From TOLSYN sp963849065 (lineage in GTDB: Bacteria > Acidobacteriota > Terriglobia > Terriglobales > Acidobacteriaceae): a DNA stretch of 64,000 nt. Below are positions 44,656-51,741 of the stretch, in pieces. Where the stretch lies: positions 496,001 to 560,000 of the forward strand of contig CAWKFM010000001.1 in the NCBI GenBank assembly GCA_963849065.1, in the 5' to 3' direction. A program made the translations under genes and the position numbers. The notes beneath the pieces are model-generated. The model searched no databases. It worked only from the letters and a program-made list of their open reading frames with translations, and was not told the origin of the DNA. Every line of letters starts with the position of its first letter. Position 1 is the first letter of the stretch.

Positions 44656-45327
44656 ATGACGGTTATCCTAGTTCTCGCACTCTTTATGGTTTGCCTGGTA
44701 GTGGAACGCTTCACCAACAAGAAAGCTCCTGAGTATGTTCTGCAGACCGCTCCTGCGGTCGAAGCCGGGGCGCGCATGGCGCAACCCATCGTGGCGGGAT
44801 TCGAGATTCCCGAACACCTTCGCTTCCATCAGGGGCATGCGTGGGCGCTGGGCGAAAGCCCCAATCTGGTTCGCGCCGGCATCGACGACTTTGCCGCCAA
44901 GCTGATTGGCGAGGCCGAGGCGATCAACCTTCCGCAACGCGGACAATGGATCCGGCAGGGACAGAAGGTTTGGAGCTTCCGGGTGAACGGCGAGCTGGTG
45001 GAGATGGTTTCCCCGATCGAAGGCACGGTGAGCGATGTGAACGATGAAGTGGTTCGGCACCCTGAAACGCTGACCGCCGATCCGTACGGCAACAGCTGGC
45101 TGATGAAGGTGGAGAGCCCGGATGCGAAGACCAACTTCCGCAACCTGCTGGGCGGCACCATGGCCCGCAACCTGATCGCCGACAGCGCCAGGAAGCTGGC
45201 CACCTACATCCCGGCGACGAGCAACATGGCGACGGCGCAGGACGGTGGCAAGGCGCACGGCGAGATCGCCAAGATGGTTCCGGCGGAAAAGTATGCGGAG
45301 ATCGTCAAAGAGTTCTTCTTGGCCTAA
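44656..45327 (+). CDS. Membrane-anchored glycine cleavage H-like protein without the lipoyl lysine
   Basis: The 223-residue protein has one N-terminal membrane helix (TVILVLALFMVCLVVERF) followed by a GcvH-type lipoyl fold at about 50-160: HAWALGESPNLVRAGIDDFAAKLIG, then SPIEGTVSDVNDEV and PYGNSWLMKV. In true GcvH the lysine that carries lipoate lies eight residues before the Pro of this motif; here that place is Gly112. No gcvT or gcvP is adjacent. It is probably not a glycine cleavage carrier, and its partner is unknown. A strong terminator follows. Confidence 0.82.
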   Translation: MTVILVLALFMVCLVVERFTNKKAPEYVLQTAPAVEAGARMAQPIVAGFEIPEHLRFHQGHAWALGESPNLVRAGIDDFAAKLIGEAEAINLPQRGQWIRQGQKVWSFRVNGELVEMVSPIEGTVSDVNDEVVRHPETLTADPYGNSWLMKVESPDAKTNFRNLLGGTMARNLIADSARKLATYIPATSNMATAQDGGKAHGEIAKMVPAEKYAEIVKEFFLA

Positions 45328-45381
45328 CGGCTGGCTCGGCAAGGCCGCCGGCAACGACGGCCACCGATTCTGAGCAAAGCG

Positions 45382-45412
45382 ACCCGGGGGGAAATATCCT
45401 CCCGGGTTTTTT
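45382..45412 (+). terminator. Terminator after the GcvH-like gene
   Basis: A 10-bp stem with one mismatch (ACCCGGGGGG / CCTCCCGGGT) encloses AAATAT and ends in six T residues. Confidence 0.9.
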
Positions 45413-45626
45413 GCGTGCGCGGCGGGGCGCGATTCCGGAGCAGAGGGAACAGTCGGGACGCGGACAGAAAACGAAGGGGTGACAAATGTCACCGGAGCAG
45501 GTGATTATAATCATGGATGGGACTTGGGGAAGCGGAACAGACTAGATTGAACGAATAGCGCGCCGGCGCGGGGTGAGGGAGAAGTTTGTCCCATCCGCCA
45601 GACTCAAAGAACCGACGGAGGAAGCC

Positions 45627-46088
45627 ATGAGCATCCTTGCTCACAGACTGATGCGCTTGATCGAGCTGCACGCCGACGCTCTTGCCGAGACGCTTGAGTC
45701 CCGAATTGCGAATTCAGAGCGCTGCGCGACCTACAGCCGCGTCTCCGGCGAGGAACTGAAGACGCTGGTCGCCGGAATTTACGGCCAGCTGGGCCAGTGG
45801 CTGGTGACCAAGACGGAAGAGGACATCGCGCGGCGCTACACCATGATCGGCGCACGGCGAGCCGAGCAGTGCGTTCCGGCGAGCGAGCTGCTGTGGTGCA
45901 TCGTGCTGGTGAAGGAAAACCTCTGGGAGTACCTGAGAAGCCAGGAAGCGCTGGAGAACACTTCCCAGATCTTCGGGGAACTGGCGCTGATGCAGATGGT
46001 GGACCAGTTCTTCGACCGCGCCATGTACTACGCGGTGCGCGGACACGAGAAGGTGCGGGAAGCCCGGCTGGCGGAGCTGAAAAAATAG
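45627..46088 (+). CDS. RsbRD N-terminal-domain protein
   Basis: The 153-residue helical protein begins MSILAHRLMRLIELHADALAETLESRI after GGAGGAAG. It resembles the RsbT co-antagonist N-terminal (RsbRD_N) sensor domain: SRVSGEELKTLVAGIYGQLGQWL, RRYTMIGARRAEQCVPASELLWCI. That domain is usually fused to STAS or kinase modules; here it stands alone. It could sense an input for a separate partner, but none is adjacent. The frame continues upstream to 45573, but the ribosome site fixes the start at 45627. Confidence 0.72.
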   Translation: MSILAHRLMRLIELHADALAETLESRIANSERCATYSRVSGEELKTLVAGIYGQLGQWLVTKTEEDIARRYTMIGARRAEQCVPASELLWCIVLVKENLWEYLRSQEALENTSQIFGELALMQMVDQFFDRAMYYAVRGHEKVREARLAELKK

Positions 46089-46197
46089 GGAAGGCTTAGC
46101 GCGCGAAGGCATCGATTTTTCGCCCGTGATTTATGCAGATATTCAAGCGGACGTAACGGGGCTGCAAAGACTTTTGTTTATGCATCGAGGTGGAAGT

Positions 46198-46416
46198 ATG
46201 GATGTGGGGGCGGGAACCAGAGTTGAAGTCAACCGGGAAGAGTGTACGGGCTGCGGTCTTTGCCTAGAGTCCTGCCAGCGCAGGGCTTTGAAAATCAGCA
46301 CGGCGTGGAACCGTTTCGGGGTGTATCCCGTGCAGCAGGAGGGCGCGGTATGCACGGGTTGCGCGACTTGCTACTACTTATGTCCGGAGCCGGGGGCGAT
46401 TACGCTGTACAACTGA
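46198..46416 (+). CDS. Small ferredoxin with two [4Fe-4S] motifs (first copy)
   Basis: The 72-residue protein has two cluster motifs, CTGCGLCLESC (followed by Gln, not the usual Pro) and CTGCATCYYLCPEPGAI, in the style of the delta subunits of 2-oxoacid oxidoreductases. The first ATG of the frame is at 46126, but the start at 46198, with GGAAGT upstream, gives a compact domain. No oxidoreductase gene is adjacent. A paralogue follows after about 140 bases. Confidence 0.82.
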   Translation: MDVGAGTRVEVNREECTGCGLCLESCQRRALKISTAWNRFGVYPVQQEGAVCTGCATCYYLCPEPGAITLYN

Positions 46417-46553
46417 GCGGCACACAACGGGGCGCACGCCATTTGCATTGAGATAACAGAGGATGGGCTCAATAGCACACGCGAGCCCTGAGCGGGTGCC
46501 CGCGCAAAAAGGCACAGGATGTAGAGTTTCGACGCTATGGTGGGGATTGACAT

Positions 46554-46808
46554 ATGACCGAACAGCCCAAAGGTAAAGTTGAAGTAAATCCGGAGGTATG
46601 CAACGGCTGCGGTCTTTGCGTCGAGTCTTGCCCGCAGAAGGCTTTGAAGCTGAGCGCGGAGCCGAACCGGCGCGGCGTCCGCTCTGTGCAGCATCTGGGC
46701 GAAGTCTGCGCCGCCTGCGGCACCTGCCACTACTTTTGTCCCGAGACGAGAGCGATTACGGTGTGCCGGCTGGATGAGCACGAAGAGCAGTATCCGCCAG
46801 CGGCATAA
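46554..46808 (+). CDS. Small ferredoxin with two [4Fe-4S] motifs (second copy)
   Basis: The 84-residue protein starts MTEQPKGKVEVNPE and contains CNGCGLCVESCPQKALKL and CAACGTCHYFCPETRAI, each binding one [4Fe-4S] cluster by analogy. It shares layout and about half its residues with the copy at 46198. A short acidic tail (DEHEEQYPPAA) follows. It is tail-to-tail with ahpD. It probably shuttles electrons to an unlinked enzyme. Confidence 0.85.
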   Translation: MTEQPKGKVEVNPEVCNGCGLCVESCPQKALKLSAEPNRRGVRSVQHLGEVCAACGTCHYFCPETRAITVCRLDEHEEQYPPAA

Positions 46809-46826
46809 ATAATCCCAACGTTAAAG

Positions 46827-47354
46827 TCAGCCGGCTGCGAGCGCGTCCAGAGCAGTGGCAACGCCGTGCGTCACGGCGGCGATGCGGACTCCGGCGAGAA
46901 TGATCTCCTCGGTGACGCCCTTTTCCAGCAAAACCTTTTCATGCGAGCTGACGCACTTTCCGCAGCCATTGATGGCCGAGACGACCAGCGACCACAGCTC
47001 GAAATCGAGATGATCGGCGCCGTGAGCGCGCATGATGTTCATGCGCAGGCGCGCGGGCATGGTGCCGTACTTTTCATTGGCGCTGAGGTGATGGAAGCGG
47101 TAATAGATATTGTTCATGCTCATGATGGCGGCGGCGCCCTTGGCGGCGGCGATCACCTCGGGCGTAACGTGGGCGGCGGCTTCGGCCTCCACGGCGGCCA
47201 GCAGCTGTGGGCTGCGCGCTCCATAGGCGGCGGCGACGAACGAACCCCACTTCTGATTGCCGGACAACTCGGCGGCATTGACCAGCGACGACCAGTTGAG
47301 GCGCAGGTCCTTGGCATAGTCGGGCAGGCTTTCCAGCATTGCTTCGAGGGTCAT
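46827..47354 (-). CDS. ahpD: AhpD-like alkylhydroperoxidase
   Basis: The 175-residue protein matches AhpD throughout (MTLEAMLESLPDYAKDLRLNW; MSMNNIYYRFHHLSANEKY). The catalytic CxxC lies in AINGCGKCVSSHEKVL, with the conserved His. AhpD regenerates the peroxiredoxin AhpC. The gene is about 110 bases downstream of the peroxiredoxin gene on the same strand, as expected for a redox pair. The ribosome site is weak; a longer frame from 47417 is possible. Confidence 0.93.
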   Translation of the reverse strand: MTLEAMLESLPDYAKDLRLNWSSLVNAAELSGNQKWGSFVAAAYGARSPQLLAAVEAEAAAHVTPEVIAAAKGAAAIMSMNNIYYRFHHLSANEKYGTMPARLRMNIMRAHGADHLDFELWSLVVSAINGCGKCVSSHEKVLLEKGVTEEIILAGVRIAAVTHGVATALDALAAG

Positions 47355-47462
47355 GGTCTCGTACTTTCCCAGAGGTAGATGGAAGGATGATGGGCGCGGT
47401 GCGGCGACCGCGCCCATCTGTTCCTGGCCTAAAACAGCGTTTGTTTATCGCGAGCAGAGCGC

Positions 47463-47999
47463 TTACGCGCGCAGAACTTCTTCGCCCTTCTGCCATCCGC
47501 AGGGGCAGAGCTCGTCGGTCTGCAGGGCATCAAGGACGCGCAGGACTTCTTTGGGATCGCGGCCCACCGAGAGGTCGGTGACATAGACGAAGCGGATCAC
47601 GCCGTCGGGATCGACGATGTAGGTGGCGCGCTGGGCGACGCCGGCCGCGGGATCGAGGATGCCGAGTTCGGAGCAAAGGTCGCGCTTGATGTCGGAGAGC
47701 ATGGGGAAGGTCAGGTTGCGCAGATCATCGTGGTCCTTGCGCCAAGCCAAGTGGACGAACTCGGAGTCGATGGAGGCGCCGAGCAACTGGGCATCGCGGT
47801 CCTTGAAGTCCTTGTCGTGCTTGCCGAAGCCGGCGATCTCAGTGGGGCAGACGAAGGTGAAATCCTTGGGCCAGAAGAAGTAAATCTTCCATTTGCCCGC
47901 AAAGCTTTCATCGGTGATGGTGGTGAACGCCTTGTCTTTTTCCAGGCTGATGACCGCGGTAAGCGAGTACGAGGGGAACTTTTCTCCGACACCCAGCAT
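47463..47999 (-). CDS. ahpC: Peroxiredoxin, AhpC type
   Basis: The 178-residue peroxiredoxin begins MLGVGEKFPSYSLTAVISLE after AAGGAGA. The peroxidatic Cys51 lies in FTFVCPTEIAGFG. C-terminal cysteines in DELCPCGWQKGEEVL are candidate resolving residues, as in AhpC enzymes paired with AhpD. It reduces hydrogen peroxide, alkyl peroxides and peroxynitrite. It lies 52 bases downstream of perR, with ahpD next. Confidence 0.94.
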   Translation of the reverse strand: MLGVGEKFPSYSLTAVISLEKDKAFTTITDESFAGKWKIYFFWPKDFTFVCPTEIAGFGKHDKDFKDRDAQLLGASIDSEFVHLAWRKDHDDLRNLTFPMLSDIKRDLCSELGILDPAAGVAQRATYIVDPDGVIRFVYVTDLSVGRDPKEVLRVLDALQTDELCPCGWQKGEEVLRA

Positions 48000-48051
48000 G
48001 ATGTGTATTCTCCTTGAGGAACGAAAGATTTGAACTGAATTGGATTGCGGT

Positions 48052-48498
48052 TCAGGCCACCGATGCGGAGGCACTCTCCGCGCAGCGCCTGCAAAGGCCC
48101 CGGACCTCCATCGAAACCAGCGCGATGCGGAAGCCCTCGGGGACGGAATTTTTCAGCGGCGACTCATCGACGTCGCTACAGGCAAGGTCGGTGATGGCGT
48201 GACAGTGAAGGCAGAGGAAATGGTGATGGCGGTTTGCATTGGGTTCGATGCGAAGCGAGCCGTGATGCGGGCTCACCTCGCGGATGATCCCGGTCTCCAG
48301 AAACAGGTGTAAGGTTTTATAGACCGTAGCCAGCGAGATTGAGGGAAGCTCCTGACGGACACGCTCGAAGATCTGCTCCGGATTGGGATGATCCGGCATG
48401 TGCATCAGCGCGCGGTACAGAACCAGCCGCTGGTGTGTCACCGCCAGCTTTTTTTCATGGCAGAGCCGCTGAAATTCGTATTCGAGAGAACTCCCCAT
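48052..48498 (-). CDS. perR: PerR-type peroxide-sensing Fur-family repressor
   Basis: The 148-residue Fur-family protein has the winged helix (SISLATVYKTLHLFLETGII), His37, a His cluster at 91-93, and two structural zinc CxxC pairs, Cys96/Cys99 and Cys136/Cys139. Together these fit PerR, whose metal-bound His residues are oxidised by peroxide. The gene heads an apparent perR-ahpC-ahpD operon, and palindromic AT-rich sites precede it. A plain Fur is the alternative, but the neighbours favour PerR. Confidence 0.9.
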   Translation of the reverse strand: MGSSLEYEFQRLCHEKKLAVTHQRLVLYRALMHMPDHPNPEQIFERVRQELPSISLATVYKTLHLFLETGIIREVSPHHGSLRIEPNANRHHHFLCLHCHAITDLACSDVDESPLKNSVPEGFRIALVSMEVRGLCRRCAESASASVA

Positions 48499-48521
48499 AC
48501 TGAGTAGACGCCATGAGTGAT

Positions 48522-48560
48522 AAGAATGATTCTTTTTTAATAACTCTTATTAGCTAATAA
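48522..48560 (-). promoter_or_regulatory. Two palindromes upstream of perR, candidate PerR operators
   Basis: AAGAATGATTCTT (48522-48534) is a perfect 6-1-6 palindrome, and TTATTAGCTAATAA (48547-48560) is a perfect 14-bp one. Both are AT-rich like Fur/PerR boxes and lie 24-62 bases before the perR start, and also ahead of the divergent small basic gene. Confidence 0.6.
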
Positions 48561-48619
48561 TTAGCATTAAATGGATTGTAGGGAGGCCGGGACGCTGGTT
48601 GAGTGGAAAGAGGAAGGCG

Positions 48620-48787
48620 ATGGCGCAGAAAAAGAAGGTATTCAGCAAGGTGAAGGCCGTAAAGGATGCGGCCCGCGTCACGATTGGCACGCCGAAATCG
48701 ACCCGGACGATCCCAGATGCCAAATCAAAGGCGGAGGCGCGCGGCGGCAAACATAAGAAGCCAGTTGGAGATCTGCTGGAGGAGTAA
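48620..48787 (+). CDS. Small lysine-rich protein
   Basis: The 55-residue protein (MAQKKKVFSKVKAVKDAARV, ending VGDLLEE) follows GAGGAAGG at good spacing. It is strongly basic in its first two thirds and probably disordered, like small nucleic-acid-binding proteins. No family is recognised. It is divergent from perR and shares the palindromic control region, so peroxide control is possible. Confidence 0.55.
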   Translation: MAQKKKVFSKVKAVKDAARVTIGTPKSTRTIPDAKSKAEARGGKHKKPVGDLLEE

Positions 48788-48792
48788 AAGTC

Positions 48793-48840
48793 GCTTCGCG
48801 GTCGGGTACGCGGCAACGGACGCCGCTCCGGCCGCGGGCG
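48793..48840 (+). repeat. Dispersed GC-rich repeat, copy 3
   Basis: It is nearly identical to copies at 4577 and 9315 and lies in the 59-base gap between the small basic gene and the convergent CPBP-like gene. Confidence 0.75.
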
Positions 48841-48846
48841 CCAGGC

Positions 48847-49551
48847 CTAGCGTGTCGGATCGACGCTGGAAGCGACGGTGGAGGGGCTCTCGAGAAACTG
48901 CCGGCCCACGCGCAACTGGTGGAACCAGGCGTCAGGCGCACTGACGGAGAGGGTAAGACCGAGCACGGCGTGGATCAGCGCTACGACGTACAGGTTTTTG
49001 CGGCTGGCGTAGATGGCGGTGAAGCCGACCCCGGCGAAGAAGGCGACGAAGGTGAGGCTCGGGTTGGGCAGGTGAGCCACCGCGAAGACCACCCCGGAGA
49101 GAAGAAACGAACTTAGCCGCGAGACCATGGAGCGCAGCATGCGCAGGCAGAAGCACTGCAACATGAACTCCTGCACAAAGCACCAGCAGGTGTAGATCGC
49201 GACTGCAAACCAGGGATGCCGAAGTCCCCAGAGGCGGTGCAACGAGCCGGAAAAATAGGCGACGGCGAGCATCGTCAGCGCCAGTCCCAGGGTCGCGCCC
49301 AGCAGCCACGACTCGCGCAGCAGTCCCTTCAAATCCAGTCCGAGGGAGCGCACGCTGCTGGCAGCTTTGTTGACTTGGCGGGTGATGTACCACAGCGCCC
49401 CGATCCCGAAGAGTACTCCGACCGGAAGCGGCGCCCAGAGCGCCACCTCGAGCAGCGCAATGGCAAACAGCAGCCGGAGCAAGGTACCGACGCGGTCTCC
49501 GGAGGTCATCCGGGCCGCGCCGCGCGCCGCGCTCCGCAGGGCCCCATTCAT
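48847..49551 (-). CDS. CPBP-family intramembrane protein with degenerate protease motifs
   Basis: The 234-residue protein has about seven hydrophobic helices and the CPBP (Abi/CAAX protease-like) order of motifs. The first, normally EExxxR, reads QEFMLQ (127-132), so one Glu and the Arg are missing. The second, FxxxH, is intact in VVFAVAHLPNP, and the third His lies in VALIHAVLG. Loss of motif 1 suggests a non-catalytic member. The end STVASSVDPTR is short and polar. It is downstream of the SCO1-type gene on the same strand. Confidence 0.75.
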   Translation of the reverse strand: MNGALRSAARGAARMTSGDRVGTLLRLLFAIALLEVALWAPLPVGVLFGIGALWYITRQVNKAASSVRSLGLDLKGLLRESWLLGATLGLALTMLAVAYFSGSLHRLWGLRHPWFAVAIYTCWCFVQEFMLQCFCLRMLRSMVSRLSSFLLSGVVFAVAHLPNPSLTFVAFFAGVGFTAIYASRKNLYVVALIHAVLGLTLSVSAPDAWFHQLRVGRQFLESPSTVASSVDPTR

Positions 49552-49617
49552 TGGAGAATGGATGCGTCGTTCAGGGCAAAAGATTCATCGGACGTTCATA
49601 TTTGCCTCGATCTGCGG

Positions 49618-50490
49618 CTACTTCTGCAACTCCTGAAGCTGGGCGGCCACATCGGCGGGCTTCCACTGGTTACCCAGATAGAGCTCGGAGATATTGCCGT
49701 TGGCGTCCAGCAGCGCGGTGCGCAGGTTGTGGATGACCTGGCCGTTCTGCTGCTCGTAGGAGAGACCGAAGTATTCGGCGGCCTTGCGAATGTCCGCCGG
49801 GGAAGCGGTGGCGAAGCTCCAATGCTTGAGATTGGGATCGACAGCCCCTGCGTAGGCCTTGCCGTAGGCGCGCAGAACTTTGGGATCATCGAACTCGGGA
49901 TCGAGGGTGATGGAGAGCATCTGCAGTTTGGCAAAGGCGGCGGGGTTGGAGCTCCGCAATGTTTTGGCGATCTCAACAAAGTTGTTGCTCATGCGGACGC
50001 AGTAGTCCGGCAGAGGGCAGCGGGAATAGATGAAGGTGAGCAGCAGAGGCTCTCCGCGGAACTGCGCCAGGTGAATGGGGCGTCCGTCCTGGTTGAGGAA
50101 GCGGAAGTCCGGGGGCGTTTCGCCGCTTTGCGGCAGGTGCACGGACGAGGTGGAAGAAAGATCGGCCGCGCCGCGAGACTCGGTGACGGAGATGTTTTCC
50201 AGGTAGCTGTCGTCATCCACCACCAGGGTCGCCTGCACGGTGTCACCGGGATGGACGACGTTGAAGACCCATGCCTCGCGCACGGTAAAGCCCATGGTCA
50301 TGGCCTTCATGTATCCGGGGACCTCGTGATGGTCGAGCGTCAGGGTGTGGGTAGCGGCATCGACGGCGACGACACGGCCCTCGATAGGAAAACGGCGCTC
50401 ACTGGCGGCAGGCTTTTGAGGATGGCAGCCCGGCATGAAAATGACGAAGCAAAGCAGCAGGCAGTCTGCAGAAAAAACGCGAACGCGCAA
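49618..50490 (-). CDS. CusF-SCO1 fusion lipoprotein, TTG start
   Basis: The 290-residue protein starts at a TTG preceded by GGAGG with six-base spacing; the frame upstream is not credible. A lipoprotein signal is visible (LLLCFVIFMPGC). The first domain is CusF/PcuE-like (VPGYMKAMTMGFTV, with the Met copper ligands), and the second is SCO1/SenC-type with cysteines in RCPLPDYCVRM and the conserved His in VIHNLRT. SCO proteins deliver copper to the CuA site of cytochrome oxidase or act as thiol reductases. The longer spacing between the cysteines differs from the usual CxxxC. Confidence 0.85.
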   Translation of the reverse strand: MRVRVFSADCLLLCFVIFMPGCHPQKPAASERRFPIEGRVVAVDAATHTLTLDHHEVPGYMKAMTMGFTVREAWVFNVVHPGDTVQATLVVDDDSYLENISVTESRGAADLSSTSSVHLPQSGETPPDFRFLNQDGRPIHLAQFRGEPLLLTFIYSRCPLPDYCVRMSNNFVEIAKTLRSSNPAAFAKLQMLSITLDPEFDDPKVLRAYGKAYAGAVDPNLKHWSFATASPADIRKAAEYFGLSYEQQNGQVIHNLRTALLDANGNISELYLGNQWKPADVAAQLQELQK

Positions 50491-50520
50491 GGCGGACCTC
50501 CGAAAATAGTGTAGTTGCCG

Positions 50521-50554
50521 CCCCCACATTTGCCAAAAGCGGGCAAATATGGGG
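50521..50554. repeat. Palindromic repeat with central AAAAGC loop, copy 2
   Basis: CCCACATTTGCC and GGGCAAATATGGGG flank AAAAGC, as in the unit at 9419-9458. It lies between the SCO1-type gene and the next upstream gene. Confidence 0.65.
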
Positions 50555-50560
50555 CACCCG

Positions 50561-51079
50561 CTACTGTTGGCGGCGCGCGACGCAAGCCGGAGCACGGTTG
50601 GCTCCGGGCGGGCGTGCAACGTAGAGGATGGCCGCAAAGTCGTAGCCGAACTGGTCGGGCCAGAGGACGATGCCGCGCGCCGGATAGAGGGTGAGCTCGA
50701 TGGCGCCGGCGGGATCGCGATAGATCGCGTTGTCGGCACAGGGTGCTTGTGAGAAGTGCGCGGTCAGCGCGTCCTGTCCCAACTCCTTGTACATGCGGGA
50801 GCGAGGGATGGCGATGGGAAACGATTCTTTAATCTCAACGATGACGCCGGAGGGATCGAGGCGAACGGCGAGGTCTCCCTGGTGGTCGCCTCGCGTCTTA
50901 TAGATCAGCTCTTCGCTGTCGCGGGTGCGGGTATCGGCATCGGGCGGACCTAGCAGGCGGACGGCTTCACTGCGGTGTGCGCTTCCCACGGCGAGGCCGC
51001 GAAAGCTGGCCGGAGTCCAGCGGGGCGGAGCGGCGAAGAGGCTGGCGGTGAGCAGGAGTACGGTGGCGGCAATTCGCAT
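50561..51079 (-). CDS. Exported protein of unknown function
   Basis: The 172-residue protein has a signal peptide (MRIAATVLLLTASLFAAPPRW). The mature part resembles SmpA/OmlA-like folds in pattern (LAVGSAHRSEAVRLLGPPDADTRTRDSEELIYKT), but the match is weak. Two cysteines are present. It is 20 bases downstream of the CDP-alcohol phosphatidyltransferase gene on the same strand, so it is probably part of the greA operon. Function unknown. Confidence 0.72.
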   Translation of the reverse strand: MRIAATVLLLTASLFAAPPRWTPASFRGLAVGSAHRSEAVRLLGPPDADTRTRDSEELIYKTRGDHQGDLAVRLDPSGVIVEIKESFPIAIPRSRMYKELGQDALTAHFSQAPCADNAIYRDPAGAIELTLYPARGIVLWPDQFGYDFAAILYVARPPGANRAPACVARRQQ

Positions 51080-51099
51080 GGGATGTGCGCGATCCGCGA

Positions 51100-51741
51100 T
51101 TAGGAGACGGAGGCTGTCTGCCGGTCGGCGGCTTCCTGCGCGGTGCTTTGCACGTAGGTGTAGCGGATGCGGTGGATCATGGTGATAGTGGAGAGAACGG
51201 CCAGAACCCACAGCACGGGAGCCATGTGGTTGGTGAGGGCGCCGATGATGACCAGCACGATGCGCTCGGGGCGCTCCATGAAGCCGACCTTGCAGCTGGA
51301 GATGAGGGACTCGGCGCGGGCGCGGGTGTAGCTGACCATGACCGAGGTGGTCATGACGAAGGCGACCAGCACCACGTAGAAGAAGCGGTTGGCGCGGGCG
51401 TAATAGACTAGCAGGCCGAAGAAGATCGCCACGTCGGAGTAGCGGTCGATGACGGAATCGAAAAACGCGCCGAAGAGGGTGACCTGGTTGGTGGCGCGCG
51501 CCACGCGGCCGTCCACCATGTCGAAGATTCCGGCACCGATGATGACCAGCCCGGCATAGATGAAGCGGCGGGGCTGGTTGTTGTCCGAGCTGGCAAAGCC
51601 AAAAAACAGCGCGGCCGCAACGTTGATGACCAGGCCGACGAAGGTCAGCATGTTTGGCGAGATGCGGGTGAGGGCAAGGCCGTCAACGATCTTGTAGAGC
51701 AGGACTCCGCAATACTTGCCGACGGCGCTGGTCCAGGTCAT
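51100..51741 (-). CDS. CDP-alcohol phosphatidyltransferase
   Basis: The 213-residue membrane enzyme has about six helices and the complete CDP-OH-PT motif: DMVDGRVARATNQVTLFGAFFDSVIDRYSD, whose key residues are D, D-G, A-R, G, D and D in the usual spacing. Such enzymes transfer a phosphatidyl group from CDP-diacylglycerol to an alcohol such as glycerol phosphate, serine or inositol. The acceptor cannot be told; inositol- or glycerol-phosphate types are both possible. It overlaps greA by four bases. Confidence 0.9.
   Translation of the reverse strand: MTWTSAVGKYCGVLLYKIVDGLALTRISPNMLTFVGLVINVAAALFFGFASSDNNQPRRFIYAGLVIIGAGIFDMVDGRVARATNQVTLFGAFFDSVIDRYSDVAIFFGLLVYYARANRFFYVVLVAFVMTTSVMVSYTRARAESLISSCKVGFMERPERIVLVIIGALTNHMAPVLWVLAVLSTITMIHRIRYTYVQSTAQEAADRQTASVS

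Noticed and set aside
44192..44656. Minus-strand frame of 154 codons upstream of rnpB with a hydrophobic N-terminus
   Set aside because: It starts at a TTG with no ribosome site and overlaps the rnpB promoter. The later part is low in recognisable structure.
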